Assembly (NCBI GenBank): GCA_014382245.1 | Contig: JACNKC010000042.1 | Location: 1-37,195 of the forward strand | Length of the DNA stretch: 37,195 nucleotides | DNA from: Pseudomonadota bacterium | GTDB lineage: Bacteria; Desulfobacterota; Binatia; UBA1149 | Reading direction: 5' to 3' | Part shown: positions 26,088-34,228 of the stretch, in pieces | Layout: each line of letters opens with the position of its first letter | Position numbering within the stretch: the stretch's first letter is position 1 | Notes under the pieces: generated by a model | Databases searched by the model: none | What the model saw: the letters and a program-made list of their open reading frames with translations, nothing else | What the model was told of the DNA's origin: nothing | Translations under genes and position numbers: made by a program

Positions 26088-27779
26088 GTGACCGGAATCG
26101 CGGACTCTAACAAGCGCGAAGGGCCCGGTCAAGCCAGCGGCGAGGCGGGCAGCGACGCTGCGGGCTCAATAGCTGGCGGCGCTGTCAGGGTGGGGGCGTT
26201 CACCGCGCTGAGCCGGGTATCCGGCCTCGCGCGGGATATCGTCCTCGGTGGTCTTTTTGGCGCTTCTGGCGGCATGGACGCATTCTTCGTCGCCTTTCGT
26301 ATCCCCAATCTGTTTCGCCGTGTAGCAGCCGAGGGAGCGGCAAGCATCGCCTTCGTTCCTGTTTTCAGTGGGATTATCGGCAGACAGGGGAGGCTTGAAG
26401 GCAATCGTGCGATAGCTGCCGTGGGCGGCGCCGCGCTGCTTGGCCTGCTTTTCCTGACCTTGGCTGGTGTTTTCTTTGCCGATGAAGTGGTCTCGGTTTT
26501 TGCCCCGGGTTTTTCGGCAGATGCGGGCCAGTTTGAACTGGCGGTGATGCTTACCAGGGCGCTGTTCCCGTATTTGTTACTGGTGGGCATGGCCGCCTGG
26601 GCCATGGGTGCCTTGCATTCTTATCGCCGCTTTACCGCGCCGGCCGTCGGCCCCGTGCTGTTGAATATCAGCATTATCATCGCCGCGGTTGCCCTGGTCG
26701 ACAGGCTCGTACCAGCGGTCATGGCCCTGGTCGTGGGGGTCCTCGTAGGCGGGTTTTTCCAGTTCGCTGTACAGATCAAGTCGCTGCTGAAGGAGGGGAT
26801 AAACCCCGTGCCTTCGTGGCGGCCGACGCACCCGGCTGTCAGGCAGGTAGGTGTACTGCTGGGTCCCGCGGTTTTTGGCGCAGCGGTTTACCAGGTCAAT
26901 GTGCTGGTATCCACCATACTGGCTTCTGTGCTCCAGGAGGGCAGCGTGTCCTGGCTCTGGTACGCGGATCGAATCTTTGAGTTTCCGCTGGGCATAATCG
27001 CCGTCGCCATAGGAACGGCCGCGCTGCCACGCTTGAGTGAGCAGGCGGCGGCCGGCGACAACCGGGGCATGGCCGCCAGCCTGGCCTGGTCGCTGCAGAT
27101 GGCTTGGTCGCTGTGTATTCCCGCGGCCCTGGCTATGTGGCTGCTGGCCCCGGAGATAGTAGCTGCTCTTTTCGAGCGTGGGCAGTTTTCTCCTGCTGAT
27201 ACCGCGGCCACCGCGCTCGCTCTGCGCGCGAGCAGCCTGGGACTGCTCGGCGTGGCTTCAGTCCGGGTGCTCGTCAACGTGTTCTACGCCATGAAAAAAC
27301 CATCGCTGCCGGTAATCGCGGCCGTTGTTGCACTGGTGGCCAACGTAGTTTTTGACGTTGCTTTCATGGGGCCAGCCGTCAGGCCCGTGGACTGGTGGGC
27401 GGGGCGGGCCCTGGCCGGTGCGGTCGAGTTCATGGGCGTGGCCGATTTCGACCACGCGGGGCTCGCCCTCGGGGCCGCGCTGGCTTCAATATGCAACGCA
27501 GCGGTCCTCTTCTTTTTCGTGGTCCGGCAGTTTCCGGATTTCGGCCGAAGCATTATTAACCGGGAGCTGGTGGTTCAACTCGTGGCCACTGCGGTCATGG
27601 GCGCGGTGCTCGCCGTCGCGAAGCCCCTGGTCGCGCAGCTGCCCGGGGGGGCTTTGACCGCGTTGCCGTTGCTGGTGGCCGCGGGCGGCGCTTGCTACAT
27701 GGCGGTGTCGTCTCTGCTGGGGAGCGAGGTAACACGATCCATGATAGCTCGCATCCGGCCAGGGCCTCGTCACCCCTGA
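26088..27779 (+). CDS. murJ: Lipid II flippase MurJ
   Basis: 563 aa, GTG 26088, with no clear Shine-Dalgarno. MurJ moves lipid II across the inner membrane for peptidoglycan synthesis. After a hydrophilic N-terminal tail of about 28 residues come about 14 hydrophobic segments, with family marks SRVSGLARDIVLGGLFGAS, MDAFFVAFRIPNLFRR and AEGAASIAFVPVFS, then the lateral loop with QVNVLVSTILASVL and FEFPLGIIAVAIGTAALPRLS. The 3' end overlaps convergent mazG by 10 bases. Confidence 0.95.
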   Translation: MTGIADSNKREGPGQASGEAGSDAAGSIAGGAVRVGAFTALSRVSGLARDIVLGGLFGASGGMDAFFVAFRIPNLFRRVAAEGAASIAFVPVFSGIIGRQGRLEGNRAIAAVGGAALLGLLFLTLAGVFFADEVVSVFAPGFSADAGQFELAVMLTRALFPYLLLVGMAAWAMGALHSYRRFTAPAVGPVLLNISIIIAAVALVDRLVPAVMALVVGVLVGGFFQFAVQIKSLLKEGINPVPSWRPTHPAVRQVGVLLGPAVFGAAVYQVNVLVSTILASVLQEGSVSWLWYADRIFEFPLGIIAVAIGTAALPRLSEQAAAGDNRGMAASLAWSLQMAWSLCIPAALAMWLLAPEIVAALFERGQFSPADTAATALALRASSLGLLGVASVRVLVNVFYAMKKPSLPVIAAVVALVANVVFDVAFMGPAVRPVDWWAGRALAGAVEFMGVADFDHAGLALGAALASICNAAVLFFFVVRQFPDFGRSIINRELVVQLVATAVMGAVLAVAKPLVAQLPGGALTALPLLVAAGGACYMAVSSLLGSEVTRSMIARIRPGPRHP

Positions 27780-28558
27780 TCGTCGGTTTTCTTCCAGGCG
27801 TTTTCCAATTCACCCGTGGCGATATCGCTGATCTCGCGGCCGGCAAGGCGTGTCTCGAGGAGTCGGAAGCGCTTTTCATATCTACGCAGGCTCCCGGCAA
27901 GCGCCGTGTCTGCGTTGACACCGATTTTGCGCGACAGGTCGACGAGCGATACCAGTAGCTCGCCTATGACAAGTTCGCTTTGCTCGTCGTCGGCGGCGGT
28001 GAGGGCGGCATCGAGGCGCGTGAGCCCCGCGTCGACCTGCGAGCGGCTATCGGCCGCGCTCGCACGGTCAAAGCCACCGCCAGCCGCCTTTTCTCCCAGG
28101 CGATGGGCCTTGAGCAGGCTGGGAAGGGCGGCTGGAACCCCGTCGATAACCGAGGGTTGTTGACCCGGGGCGGCTGAGGCTTTTCGCTCTTCGAGTTTGA
28201 GGCGAGTCCAGTTACTGGCGACTTCTTCCGGGGTTTCAGCGTCGCCGTCTGCAAAGACGTGGGGATGTCGCCTGATGAGCTTCGAGCTCAAACCTTCCAC
28301 TACGTCATCGATCGTAAAGGCCCGCCTCTCTCCAGCGATTTCCGAATGGAAAAGAACCTGCAGCAGGACGTCGCCGAGTTCTTCCTGCAGTCGTAGGTCT
28401 GAGCCCGAATCGATGGCCTCGAGAGCTTCGTAAGTTTCCTCGACGAAGTAGGGCTTCAGCGATTCGTGGGTCTGCTCTGCGTCCCAGGAACAACCGCCTG
28501 GAGCGCGCAGGCGGTGCATGAGGCGGACGAGCTGAGCGAAAGTGTCGCCGGTGTCCAT
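27770..28558 (-). CDS. mazG: Nucleoside triphosphate pyrophosphohydrolase MazG
   Basis: 262 aa from ATG 28558; the frame stays open upstream to a GTG at 28663, but the family begins at FAQLVRLMHRLRAPGGCSWD. The EExxE and ExxD metal motifs are seen in VEETYEAL and EELGDVLLQVLFHS, followed by RRHPHVF. A second, weaker all-helical half follows. It hydrolyses NTPs to NMP and pyrophosphate (house-cleaning; in some species it also acts on ppGpp pools). It lies 29 bases after the TPR gene and is probably cotranscribed with it. Confidence 0.93.
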   Translation of the reverse strand: MDTGDTFAQLVRLMHRLRAPGGCSWDAEQTHESLKPYFVEETYEALEAIDSGSDLRLQEELGDVLLQVLFHSEIAGERRAFTIDDVVEGLSSKLIRRHPHVFADGDAETPEEVASNWTRLKLEERKASAAPGQQPSVIDGVPAALPSLLKAHRLGEKAAGGGFDRASAADSRSQVDAGLTRLDAALTAADDEQSELVIGELLVSLVDLSRKIGVNADTALAGSLRRYEKRFRLLETRLAGREISDIATGELENAWKKTDDQG

Positions 28559-28587
28559 CGCGGGGTCGTTGTCCGCTGCCTGGGTAC

Positions 28588-29253
28588 TCAGGTTGAGCTG
28601 CCGTCCAGCGAATTCAGGAGCTCGTCGGCAGCAACCAGTACCGGGGTTCGCTTGGTCAGGCACGCGTAGTGGCCGGCGAGCTGGGCGTTAAGCTTGGCCC
28701 CGTTGCGGTCGCCCTTTTTCAGTAGAGCCCTGGCGAGTGACAGCCTGGTGTTGGCGCCGGTGGGGTTGAGTTCAACCGCGCGCTTGAGATAGGAGAGCGC
28801 CTTGTTGAGATTTCCACCGAGCAGTCGGGGCAGTCCCAGTAGAATGCCCCCTTTCACGCCCAGGGCGTGCGCGTGCCGGGGATTGATTTCCAACGCGGTG
28901 TCGAGGTGGCGTCTCAGCGGCGACATCTGGATAACGGTCGAAAGTCCCGGGCCTTTAGCCATGGCCCTGCTGCCAGCCGAGGCAAACAGCAGGAAATGGG
29001 CATCGGCTTCCCTTGGGTTTTCGAGCAGGACTTCTCTCGCCAGTTCTTCCGCTTCGCGGTACAGGCGGTCTTTCAACTGCACCGAATCGCAGAGCTCGGC
29101 CGCTCGTATGTAGCGGCGCGCTCGGTAAAGGGGATCTTCGTCGCTGGAGGCCCGGGCGGGGAGGGCCCCCAGTAACAGGGAGGCGCAAAGCAGCGTCGTC
29201 AAGGCTGAAAATGCTACGCCTCGCAAGCGGGCGACTTGGTGGTGGTCCTTCAA
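28588..29253 (-). CDS. Exported TPR-repeat protein of unknown function
   Basis: 221 aa with TTG as the only reasonable start. A signal peptide (hydrophobic about residues 13-33, ending ALPARASS) is followed by helical repeats: residues 65-85 (AEELAREVLLENPREADAHF), 110-135 (HLDTALEINPRHAHALGVKG) and 145-175 (ALSYLKRAVELNPTGANTRLSLARALLKKGD), the last two being clear TPR units. It is probably periplasmic and mediates protein contacts. I do not recognise a more specific family. mazG follows in the same direction. Confidence 0.8.
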   Translation of the reverse strand: MKDHHQVARLRGVAFSALTTLLCASLLLGALPARASSDEDPLYRARRYIRAAELCDSVQLKDRLYREAEELAREVLLENPREADAHFLLFASAGSRAMAKGPGLSTVIQMSPLRRHLDTALEINPRHAHALGVKGGILLGLPRLLGGNLNKALSYLKRAVELNPTGANTRLSLARALLKKGDRNGAKLNAQLAGHYACLTKRTPVLVAADELLNSLDGSST

Positions 29254-29702
29254 GGCTGGTCTCTTTTGGCCTGCCTGGGGTCCGAGGGGTGGTGGCAGGC
29301 CGACAAGACAGTCTAGCAGCCGAGCCGGGAGGGGGGCAAGTCACTGGCAAGAAAAGCCCGAATCCAAGGGATATAAGTCAGGTCACACTCGCTCCGAATC
29401 AGATTCATAATGCGTTGGTCTTGTTCGCGTTTTGAATTCGGCCGGGTGCCTGGGGGGACAGGGTTCACTCCCAGGTGCAGCAGTCAGCTAACAAGGCAGC
29501 TGCTCTGCCACATCGCAAAGCATTGCAGTTTGTTCCCTTCCCATACACGCAATCTTACGCTCTTGGATTCTCGGGGCGAAAAAGTTGTCCCGGGCTCGTT
29601 ATTTCGTTGACCGACAATGGGGTGCAGCAGTAGGCTGCAAGCAGAGAGGAAGGAAGCAACGCGAGGGGAGAGCGGGGTTTCCAACAAGGAGGAACAGTCG
29701 CC
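29254..29702. other. 449-base non-coding interval between divergent genes, with hairpins
   Basis: No convincing ORF, tRNA or known RNA family is seen. It contains three inverted repeats: GGCCTGCC/GGCAGGCC (29268-29275 with 29294-29301), 15 bases upstream of the TPR start; GTGCCTGGG/CCCAGGTGC (29446-29454 with 29470-29478, two G-U pairs); and TGCAGC-AGTAG-GCTGCA (29623-29639). The 11-mer GGTGCAGCAGT occurs at 29474 and 29621. A possible promoter, TTGACC-18-TAGGCT (29607-29636), reads towards the 126-aa gene. It is the longest gene-free stretch in the window. Confidence 0.6.
29607..29636 (+). promoter_or_regulatory. Possible promoter for the 126-aa gene
   Basis: TTGACC (29607-29612), an 18-base spacer, then TAGGCT (29631-29636), with the inverted repeat TGCAGC/GCTGCA overlapping the -10. 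If real, a repressor bound there or a 5' hairpin could control the downstream gene. Confidence 0.35.
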
Positions 29703-30083
29703 ATGAATGGAAGCCAGACATTGCAACTCGTAGCCGTAGAACCGGATAATTCAGAAGTCTGTTCCGAGCCGGCCAATCGCCTCATGCTCGCTGTGCTGGA
29801 GGAGGCCCTTGTGACCTTCCAGTCGGGTCTGGATTCGCCGCGGCCTGAAGCGAGACATCGCTTCTTTGAGGTCGATAGCTGGATAGCCAGCCAGGACACG
29901 GACTCGGCTTTTTCCTTTGAGAACATATGCACTTCGCTGAGGATTGATCCTGAGTACATCCGCAAGGGCTTGCGGCGAATGAAGAAACTTGCCCTCGGTG
30001 GCATTCCAGGCGAAGTGGGCCGGCCCGGCCTGAGACGAGAAAGGATTTACTCGCGCCGAGGCTGGAAAGGCCAGATCGGCTGA
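29703..30083 (+). CDS. 126-aa basic protein of unknown function
   Basis: I do not assign a family. The ATG follows a near-perfect AAGGAGGA by nine or so bases, so strong translation is likely. The N-terminal half is acidic and helical (ANRLMLAVLEEALVTFQSG). The middle reads FFEVDSWIASQDTDSAFSFENICTSLRIDPEYIRKGLRRMKKL, which looks like a compact helix-turn-helix with a basic recognition helix. The last 20 residues are Arg/Gly-rich (GRPGLRRERIYSRRGWKG). The FSFENIC...LxIDPxYxRxGLRR pattern is reminiscent of small conserved hypothetical proteins in myxobacteria and relatives, from memory only. A monocistronic unit with its own terminator, it may be a DNA- or RNA-binding regulator. Confidence 0.75.
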   Translation: MNGSQTLQLVAVEPDNSEVCSEPANRLMLAVLEEALVTFQSGLDSPRPEARHRFFEVDSWIASQDTDSAFSFENICTSLRIDPEYIRKGLRRMKKLALGGIPGEVGRPGLRRERIYSRRGWKGQIG

Positions 30084-30094
30084 AATCTCCCCTG

Positions 30095-30167
30095 GCTGTC
30101 GCGCCCCGGGCGTCCGAGCGAACTTTGCTGGACGAAGCAACCCCGGGGTGCGGCAGCACTTTTTTTT
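30095..30167 (+). terminator. Strong intrinsic terminator with an unusually long, internally folded stem
   Basis: Bases 30095-30110 pair with 30142-30157 over 16 bp (two G-U pairs). Inside, CGTCC/GGACG (30111-30115 with 30130-30134) forms a second stem. Eight T residues (30160-30167) follow. It starts 11 bases after the stop of the 126-aa gene and should end its transcript cleanly. Confidence 0.9.
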
Positions 30168-30223
30168 CTGCGCACGAGGCGCCTATTCCGGCAGCCACCC
30201 TCGATCGACAGGTACTGAAAAAC

Positions 30224-30252
30224 TTGCGGGCCATTCATTGTCTGGTTAAGCT
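30224..30252 (+). promoter_or_regulatory. Possible promoter giving a leaderless purU transcript
   Basis: TTGCGG (30224-30229), a 17-base spacer, then TAAGCT (30247-30252). The expected start would fall about seven bases later, at the purU ATG (30259). This is consistent with the absence of a Shine-Dalgarno there, but the boxes are not strong. Confidence 0.3.
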
Positions 30253-30258
30253 CGTCCA

Positions 30259-31125
30259 ATGGCTGTCAATCCAGCGGTAATCTCAGTACTCGGCCGTGAC
30301 CAGAAAGGGGTCGTGGCCCGGGTGTCGGCCTACCTGGCCGAGCGGCAGGTCAACATAGAGAACATCGAGCAGACCGTGATGGAGGGCATGTTTATCATGA
30401 CCATGCTCGTGGATCTCGCCGACCTGTCAGGAAGCCTCGACTCACTGGTTCTTGACCTCAAGAAGGTCGGCGAAGAGCTCGCCATGGACGTGAGCGTAAG
30501 GTTGCACGGCGAGCGGTCGCGGAAGAAGATCGCCATCCTGGTTTCGCGTGAGCCCCACTGCCTGCAAGCCCTCGCGGCCGCCCACCGCTCGGGAGACCTG
30601 GACGCTGATATTTCGTTGGTATTGTCCAACCACCAGGATCTTGAGCCGCTCGCCCAGCAATACCAGCTGCCTTTCAGGTACTTTCCCTCAACCGACAAGG
30701 AAGCCCACATGCAGTTTCTCGGCGACCAGCTCGACGCCATAGCCCCGGACCTCGTCGTGCTTGCGCGCTACATGCAGGTAGTACCTCCCGATCTCGTTGG
30801 CAGGTATCGCAACCGGATGGTCAACATCCACCCTTCGTTGCTGCCTTATTACCCGGGGGCCAAGGCGTACCGCCAGGCCTGGGAGGCCGGTGTCAGGGTG
30901 TGTGGCTGCACCGCGCACTTTGTAACCGAGGAGCTCGACCAAGGGCCGATCATCCTGCAGGACGTGTTTCACATTAACGTGGGGCAGGATGGTCTGGAGG
31001 ACGTGAGGCGACGTGGGCAGGAACTCGAGGCGCGCACCCTGACCAAGGCGGTCAGCCTGTTTGTAAACGATGAACTAGTGGCATCAGAGAGCAAGGTGCT
31101 GTTCAGGCCCGGCAGGGTCGACTGA
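30259..31125 (+). CDS. purU: Formyltetrahydrofolate deformylase
   Basis: 288 aa. It hydrolyses 10-formyl-THF to formate and THF, balancing the one-carbon pool. It has an N-terminal ACT domain (about 5-85, ISVLGRDQKGVVARVSAYLAER) and a formyltransferase-type catalytic domain (about 90-285) with VVLARYMQVV, Asn189 and His191 in MVNIHPSLLPYY and Asp227 in TEELDQGPII. These residues are typical of PurU. It is a single gene between a strong upstream terminator and a convergent GcvR-like gene five bases downstream. Confidence 0.95.
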   Translation: MAVNPAVISVLGRDQKGVVARVSAYLAERQVNIENIEQTVMEGMFIMTMLVDLADLSGSLDSLVLDLKKVGEELAMDVSVRLHGERSRKKIAILVSREPHCLQALAAAHRSGDLDADISLVLSNHQDLEPLAQQYQLPFRYFPSTDKEAHMQFLGDQLDAIAPDLVVLARYMQVVPPDLVGRYRNRMVNIHPSLLPYYPGAKAYRQAWEAGVRVCGCTAHFVTEELDQGPIILQDVFHINVGQDGLEDVRRRGQELEARTLTKAVSLFVNDELVASESKVLFRPGRVD

Positions 31126-31130
31126 AAACT

Positions 31131-31688
31131 TCAGCTCGCGCCAGGCGAGGGCTCCGCGCTGGCGGTGATCTCGACTTCCAGGCGGGCTGATACCGGCGCA
31201 AAGAATTGCTCCAACTCTGCGGCGGTGGTACCCCGGGCATCGACCAGCACCGAGAGCGTGTAGATAGGGGTGCCGCTTTGAGGAGCAGGTGATACATGAC
31301 CGCGCAGGTCTCGAATATTCATTTCGCGTTCGGCGAGCACCCGCGCAACGCCGGCAACGATGCCTGCCTTGTCTACGCCCACGGCCCGAAGTCGCAGTTG
31401 GGCTTCGTCGCTGGGGGCCGCATTTCTGGGGGCTTCGTCCAGCGGTCGCAGGTAGACGGTCAGGTGGCGTTCCCACTCGAGGCGCCGGACCGCGGACGCG
31501 AGGGTTTCCCCTGTCGAATCAGATGTGCCGCTGACGAGCACCAGCGTGGCGAACTCCCTGCCGAGCGCTGTCATGGCAGTGTCCTCGAGGTTGCAGCCAC
31601 AATCGTAAACGCACTGCGCGAGGTCGGCCACGATCCCGGGACGATCTCTTCCGATCGCGACTATAGTGAACCATTGTTTTTCTGCCAC
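31131..31688 (-). CDS. GcvR-like protein with two ACT domains
   Basis: 185 aa, GTG start. Two ACT domains are seen, about residues 6-80 (FTIVAIGRDRPGIVADLAQCVYDCGCNLEDT) and about 95-170 (LRLRAVGVDKAGIVAGVARVLAEREMNIRDL). This double-ACT layout matches GcvR and related glycine-cleavage regulators, which sense glycine or other amino acids; others in the group have no known partner. Its convergent neighbour is purU, and glyA is in the same window, so a one-carbon/glycine role is plausible. No DNA-binding domain is visible, as expected for GcvR. Confidence 0.82.
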   Translation of the reverse strand: MAEKQWFTIVAIGRDRPGIVADLAQCVYDCGCNLEDTAMTALGREFATLVLVSGTSDSTGETLASAVRRLEWERHLTVYLRPLDEAPRNAAPSDEAQLRLRAVGVDKAGIVAGVARVLAEREMNIRDLRGHVSPAPQSGTPIYTLSVLVDARGTTAAELEQFFAPVSARLEVEITASAEPSPGAS

Positions 31689-31744
31689 GCGGGAATGTTA
31701 GCAGTCCCGCTACAGGCGTCAAAGCACCCGGGGACGACGACCCC

Positions 31745-32494
31745 GTGAGGAATTCCAGGATAGCAGGGGCTCCCCTCGGTGGTGGCAGCTCGGCGTGCCT
31801 GCCGATCAGCGTTATTATCCCGGCCTTGAATGAAGAAGGATCGATCGGGGCTGTCGTGCGCTGCGCTTCGGCAGCGGCCGAGGTAATAGTAGTGGACGGC
31901 GGCAGCAAGGACCGGACCTGCCTGCGGGCCGAAAGCGCAGGTGCGCTCGTGGTGACAGCATCCAGGGGCCGGGGACTGCAGATGAACTCGGGGGCCGACG
32001 CCGCGACAAACCCGGCCCTGCTCTTCCTGCACGCCGATACTATTCTCCCGCCGGGTTTCGAGACCGAAGTTGGTCGGCTCCTGGCCAGTGAGAGTTCAAG
32101 CGGGGCAGGGGCCGGCTGGGGACGCTTTGACCTTGATTTCGATCAAGCGGGAGCCGTTTTGAGACTGGTCGCTTTCCTTATCAATCATCGCTCCAGGTTG
32201 ACGAGGAGTGCGTCGGGGGACCAGGCGATCTTTGCGAGGAAGGACTTGTTTTACGAGGCCGGTGGTTACAAGGAGCGCTACCTCTTTGAAGACATCGGCT
32301 TGTCGCGGCGTTTAAGGGGAATGGCCGCGATGGCTGTTCCCCTGTCCCGGGTTGTCACTTCGTCGCGGAGATGGACGCAGCGGGGCCTGCTGCGGACGAC
32401 ACTGCTCATGTGGTCGCTTAAATTGCTCTACCTTGCCGGGGTCCCGGGCGACCGTCTGGAAAGGTTCTATTATCCCGCCCACAGCCGGCGGTGA
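31745..32494 (+). CDS. TIGR04283-type GT2 glycosyltransferase
   Basis: 249 aa from GTG 31745. Motifs typical of the TIGR04283 group: ISVIIPALNEEGSIG, VIVVDGGSKDRT, ASRGRGLQMNSGADAA, LLFLHADTILPP, then GDQAIFARKDLFYEAGGY and EDIGLSRRLR. Such enzymes are often encoded next to a TIGR04282 sugar transferase and near membrane-lipid or glycan genes; that partner is not here. Its substrate is unknown. It ends exactly where purN (minus) ends, with no gap. Confidence 0.88.
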   Translation: MRNSRIAGAPLGGGSSACLPISVIIPALNEEGSIGAVVRCASAAAEVIVVDGGSKDRTCLRAESAGALVVTASRGRGLQMNSGADAATNPALLFLHADTILPPGFETEVGRLLASESSSGAGAGWGRFDLDFDQAGAVLRLVAFLINHRSRLTRSASGDQAIFARKDLFYEAGGYKERYLFEDIGLSRRLRGMAAMAVPLSRVVTSSRRWTQRGLLRTTLLMWSLKLLYLAGVPGDRLERFYYPAHSRR

Positions 32495-33154
32495 TCAAGC
32501 ATCCACGTCGGGGCTTGTGAGGGCCCTTGATGGAAGGCTTGCCCCACTTATCTTTACCACCCGGCCATCTACGCTGACCCTGCCCTCGGCCAGTACTTTT
32601 ACTGCCCAGGGCAGGATGCGGTGTTCTTCGGTGAGCACGAGCTTTCTCAGCGTGGCGGCGTCGGAACCGGCCAGTACAGGGACGGCAGCCTGTACGATGA
32701 TAGGGCCATGGTCTACGTCCCGGTCTACGAAGTGCACTGTGGCACCAGCCAGGGTGACCCCGTACTCGGCAGCCTGCGCCTGGGCTTCGACGCCACGAAA
32801 CGCCGGAAGAATTGCCGGGTGTATATTTATTATCCTGCCGGGGAATTCGTCGAGAAGGGCAGGCGTGACCAGCCGGTCAAAGCCGGCCATGACAACGAGT
32901 TCCACTTTCGCCGATTTTAATTCTCCTGCTGCGGCCGTATCAAACGACTTTCGGTCGTCGTAGTCGGCCTGTTCAAGCAGGGCGGTGGGAAGCCCAAACT
33001 TCTCGGCGATGGAAAGGACTCCCGCGCCGCGCCTGTTGCACAGCAGCAGGCCTATGGTCGCCGGAAAATCAATATCCGCGCAAGCCTTGGCGAGGGCCCC
33101 AAAATTGGTGCCGCTACCCGAGGCCATTACTCCTATGCGGAAAGCTTTCTTCAT
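32495..33154 (-). CDS. purN: Phosphoribosylglycinamide formyltransferase 1
   Basis: 219 aa. It transfers a formyl group from 10-formyl-THF to GAR in purine synthesis. Features: IGVMASGSGTNFGALAKA at the N-terminus, Asn110 and His112 in IINIHPAILPAF, Asp148 in VDRDVDHGPIIVQ. LVVMAGFDRLV has Asp where many homologues have Met in AGFMR. It overlaps purM by ATGA as the last gene of comF-purM-purN. Confidence 0.96.
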   Translation of the reverse strand: MKKAFRIGVMASGSGTNFGALAKACADIDFPATIGLLLCNRRGAGVLSIAEKFGLPTALLEQADYDDRKSFDTAAAGELKSAKVELVVMAGFDRLVTPALLDEFPGRIINIHPAILPAFRGVEAQAQAAEYGVTLAGATVHFVDRDVDHGPIIVQAAVPVLAGSDAATLRKLVLTEEHRILPWAVKVLAEGRVSVDGRVVKISGASLPSRALTSPDVDA

Positions 33155-34197
33155 CGCTTGCCGCGATAGCGGACGCTGCGCTTGCCCGGAATGATTTCTC
33201 CTATGATCGATGCCCCGCAGCGCGCCCTGCGCAGGTAGGTAACGAGCGGCTTAGCCTGGTCGGCTGCAACGACCATTACGTAACCGATGCCGCAGTTGAA
33301 GGTACGATCCATCTCCGCGCGCGAGACGCCTCCCTTGCTGGCGAGCAGTTCGAATATAGGCAGGGACGGAAAGGAGTCGCGATCAACCATCGCCGAGACT
33401 CCATCGGGCAGAACCCGCGGCAGGTTGCCAGTCAGTCCTCCACCGGTGATATGGGCCATCGCGTGGATACGGAATTTCGACAGGGCTCCCAGTACCGGCC
33501 GAACATAAACCAGGGTCGGCTCGAGCAACTCGTCTTCCAGGCTGCGCCCCAGCTCGCGGCGAAAGCGACCGAGAGAGCGTCGATTGGTGACACCCAGTGC
33601 CTTGCGCGCCAGGCTGTATCCGTTGCTGTGCAGGCCTGATGAGTGCAAGCCCACGAGCACGTTGCCCGCGCGCACAGCGCTCCCGTCTATGAGGTCTTTC
33701 TCTTCTGCAACCCCTACACAGAAACCCGCAAGATCGTAGTGTCCATCTGGGTAGAAGCCGGGCATTTCTGCCGTCTCGCCGCCTACCAGGCTGGCCTTCG
33801 ACTGCCGGCATCCCTCGGCGATGCCGGTAATGATAGATTCCGCGTCGATAGACGAGAGCTTGCCCGCCGCGAGATAGTCAAGAAAGAACAACGGGCTCGC
33901 CCCGGCCGTGATCAAGTCGTTAACGTTCATCGCGACGAGGTCGACGCCAATGCTGTTGTGGCGCCCGGCCAGTATGGCTACTTCCAGCTTGGTCCCCACG
34001 CCGTCGGACGAGGACAGCAGTACCGGCTTGCGGTAGCGGGAGGGAACACGGACCGCGGCGGCAAAGGGGCCAACGCCCGATAGAACGTCTGCCGTGCGGG
34101 TAGACCCGGCGAGAGCGGCGATACGTTTTACCAGCCTGTCAGCCGCCGCGACGTCAACGCCTGCGCTTCGGTAAGTGTGCGAGCCTGAGGAAGCCAC
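33151..34197 (-). CDS. purM: Phosphoribosylformylglycinamidine cyclo-ligase (AIR synthetase)
   Basis: 348 aa, GTG start. It closes the imidazole ring of FGAM using ATP. Motifs: SYRSAGVD-type N-terminus (TYRSAGVDVAAAD), LLSSSDGVGTKLEVA, GVDLVAMNVNDLITAGA, GGETAEMPGFY, HSSGLHSNGYSLAR, and HITGGGLTGNLPRVLP followed by FNCGIGYVMVV. It is translationally coupled to purN, and comF ends 31 bases upstream. Confidence 0.97.
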   Translation of the reverse strand: MASSGSHTYRSAGVDVAAADRLVKRIAALAGSTRTADVLSGVGPFAAAVRVPSRYRKPVLLSSSDGVGTKLEVAILAGRHNSIGVDLVAMNVNDLITAGASPLFFLDYLAAGKLSSIDAESIITGIAEGCRQSKASLVGGETAEMPGFYPDGHYDLAGFCVGVAEEKDLIDGSAVRAGNVLVGLHSSGLHSNGYSLARKALGVTNRRSLGRFRRELGRSLEDELLEPTLVYVRPVLGALSKFRIHAMAHITGGGLTGNLPRVLPDGVSAMVDRDSFPSLPIFELLASKGGVSRAEMDRTFNCGIGYVMVVAADQAKPLVTYLRRARCGASIIGEIIPGKRSVRYRGKR

Positions 34198-34228
34198 GTG
34201 CCGCGATTATCGGAGCGGGCGCGAGTAG

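Noticed and set aside
29459-29476. T-arm-like GGGTTCACTCCC in the intergenic region
   Set aside because: The T-loop consensus fails (C instead of the invariant A) and no other tRNA or tmRNA parts can be folded around it.
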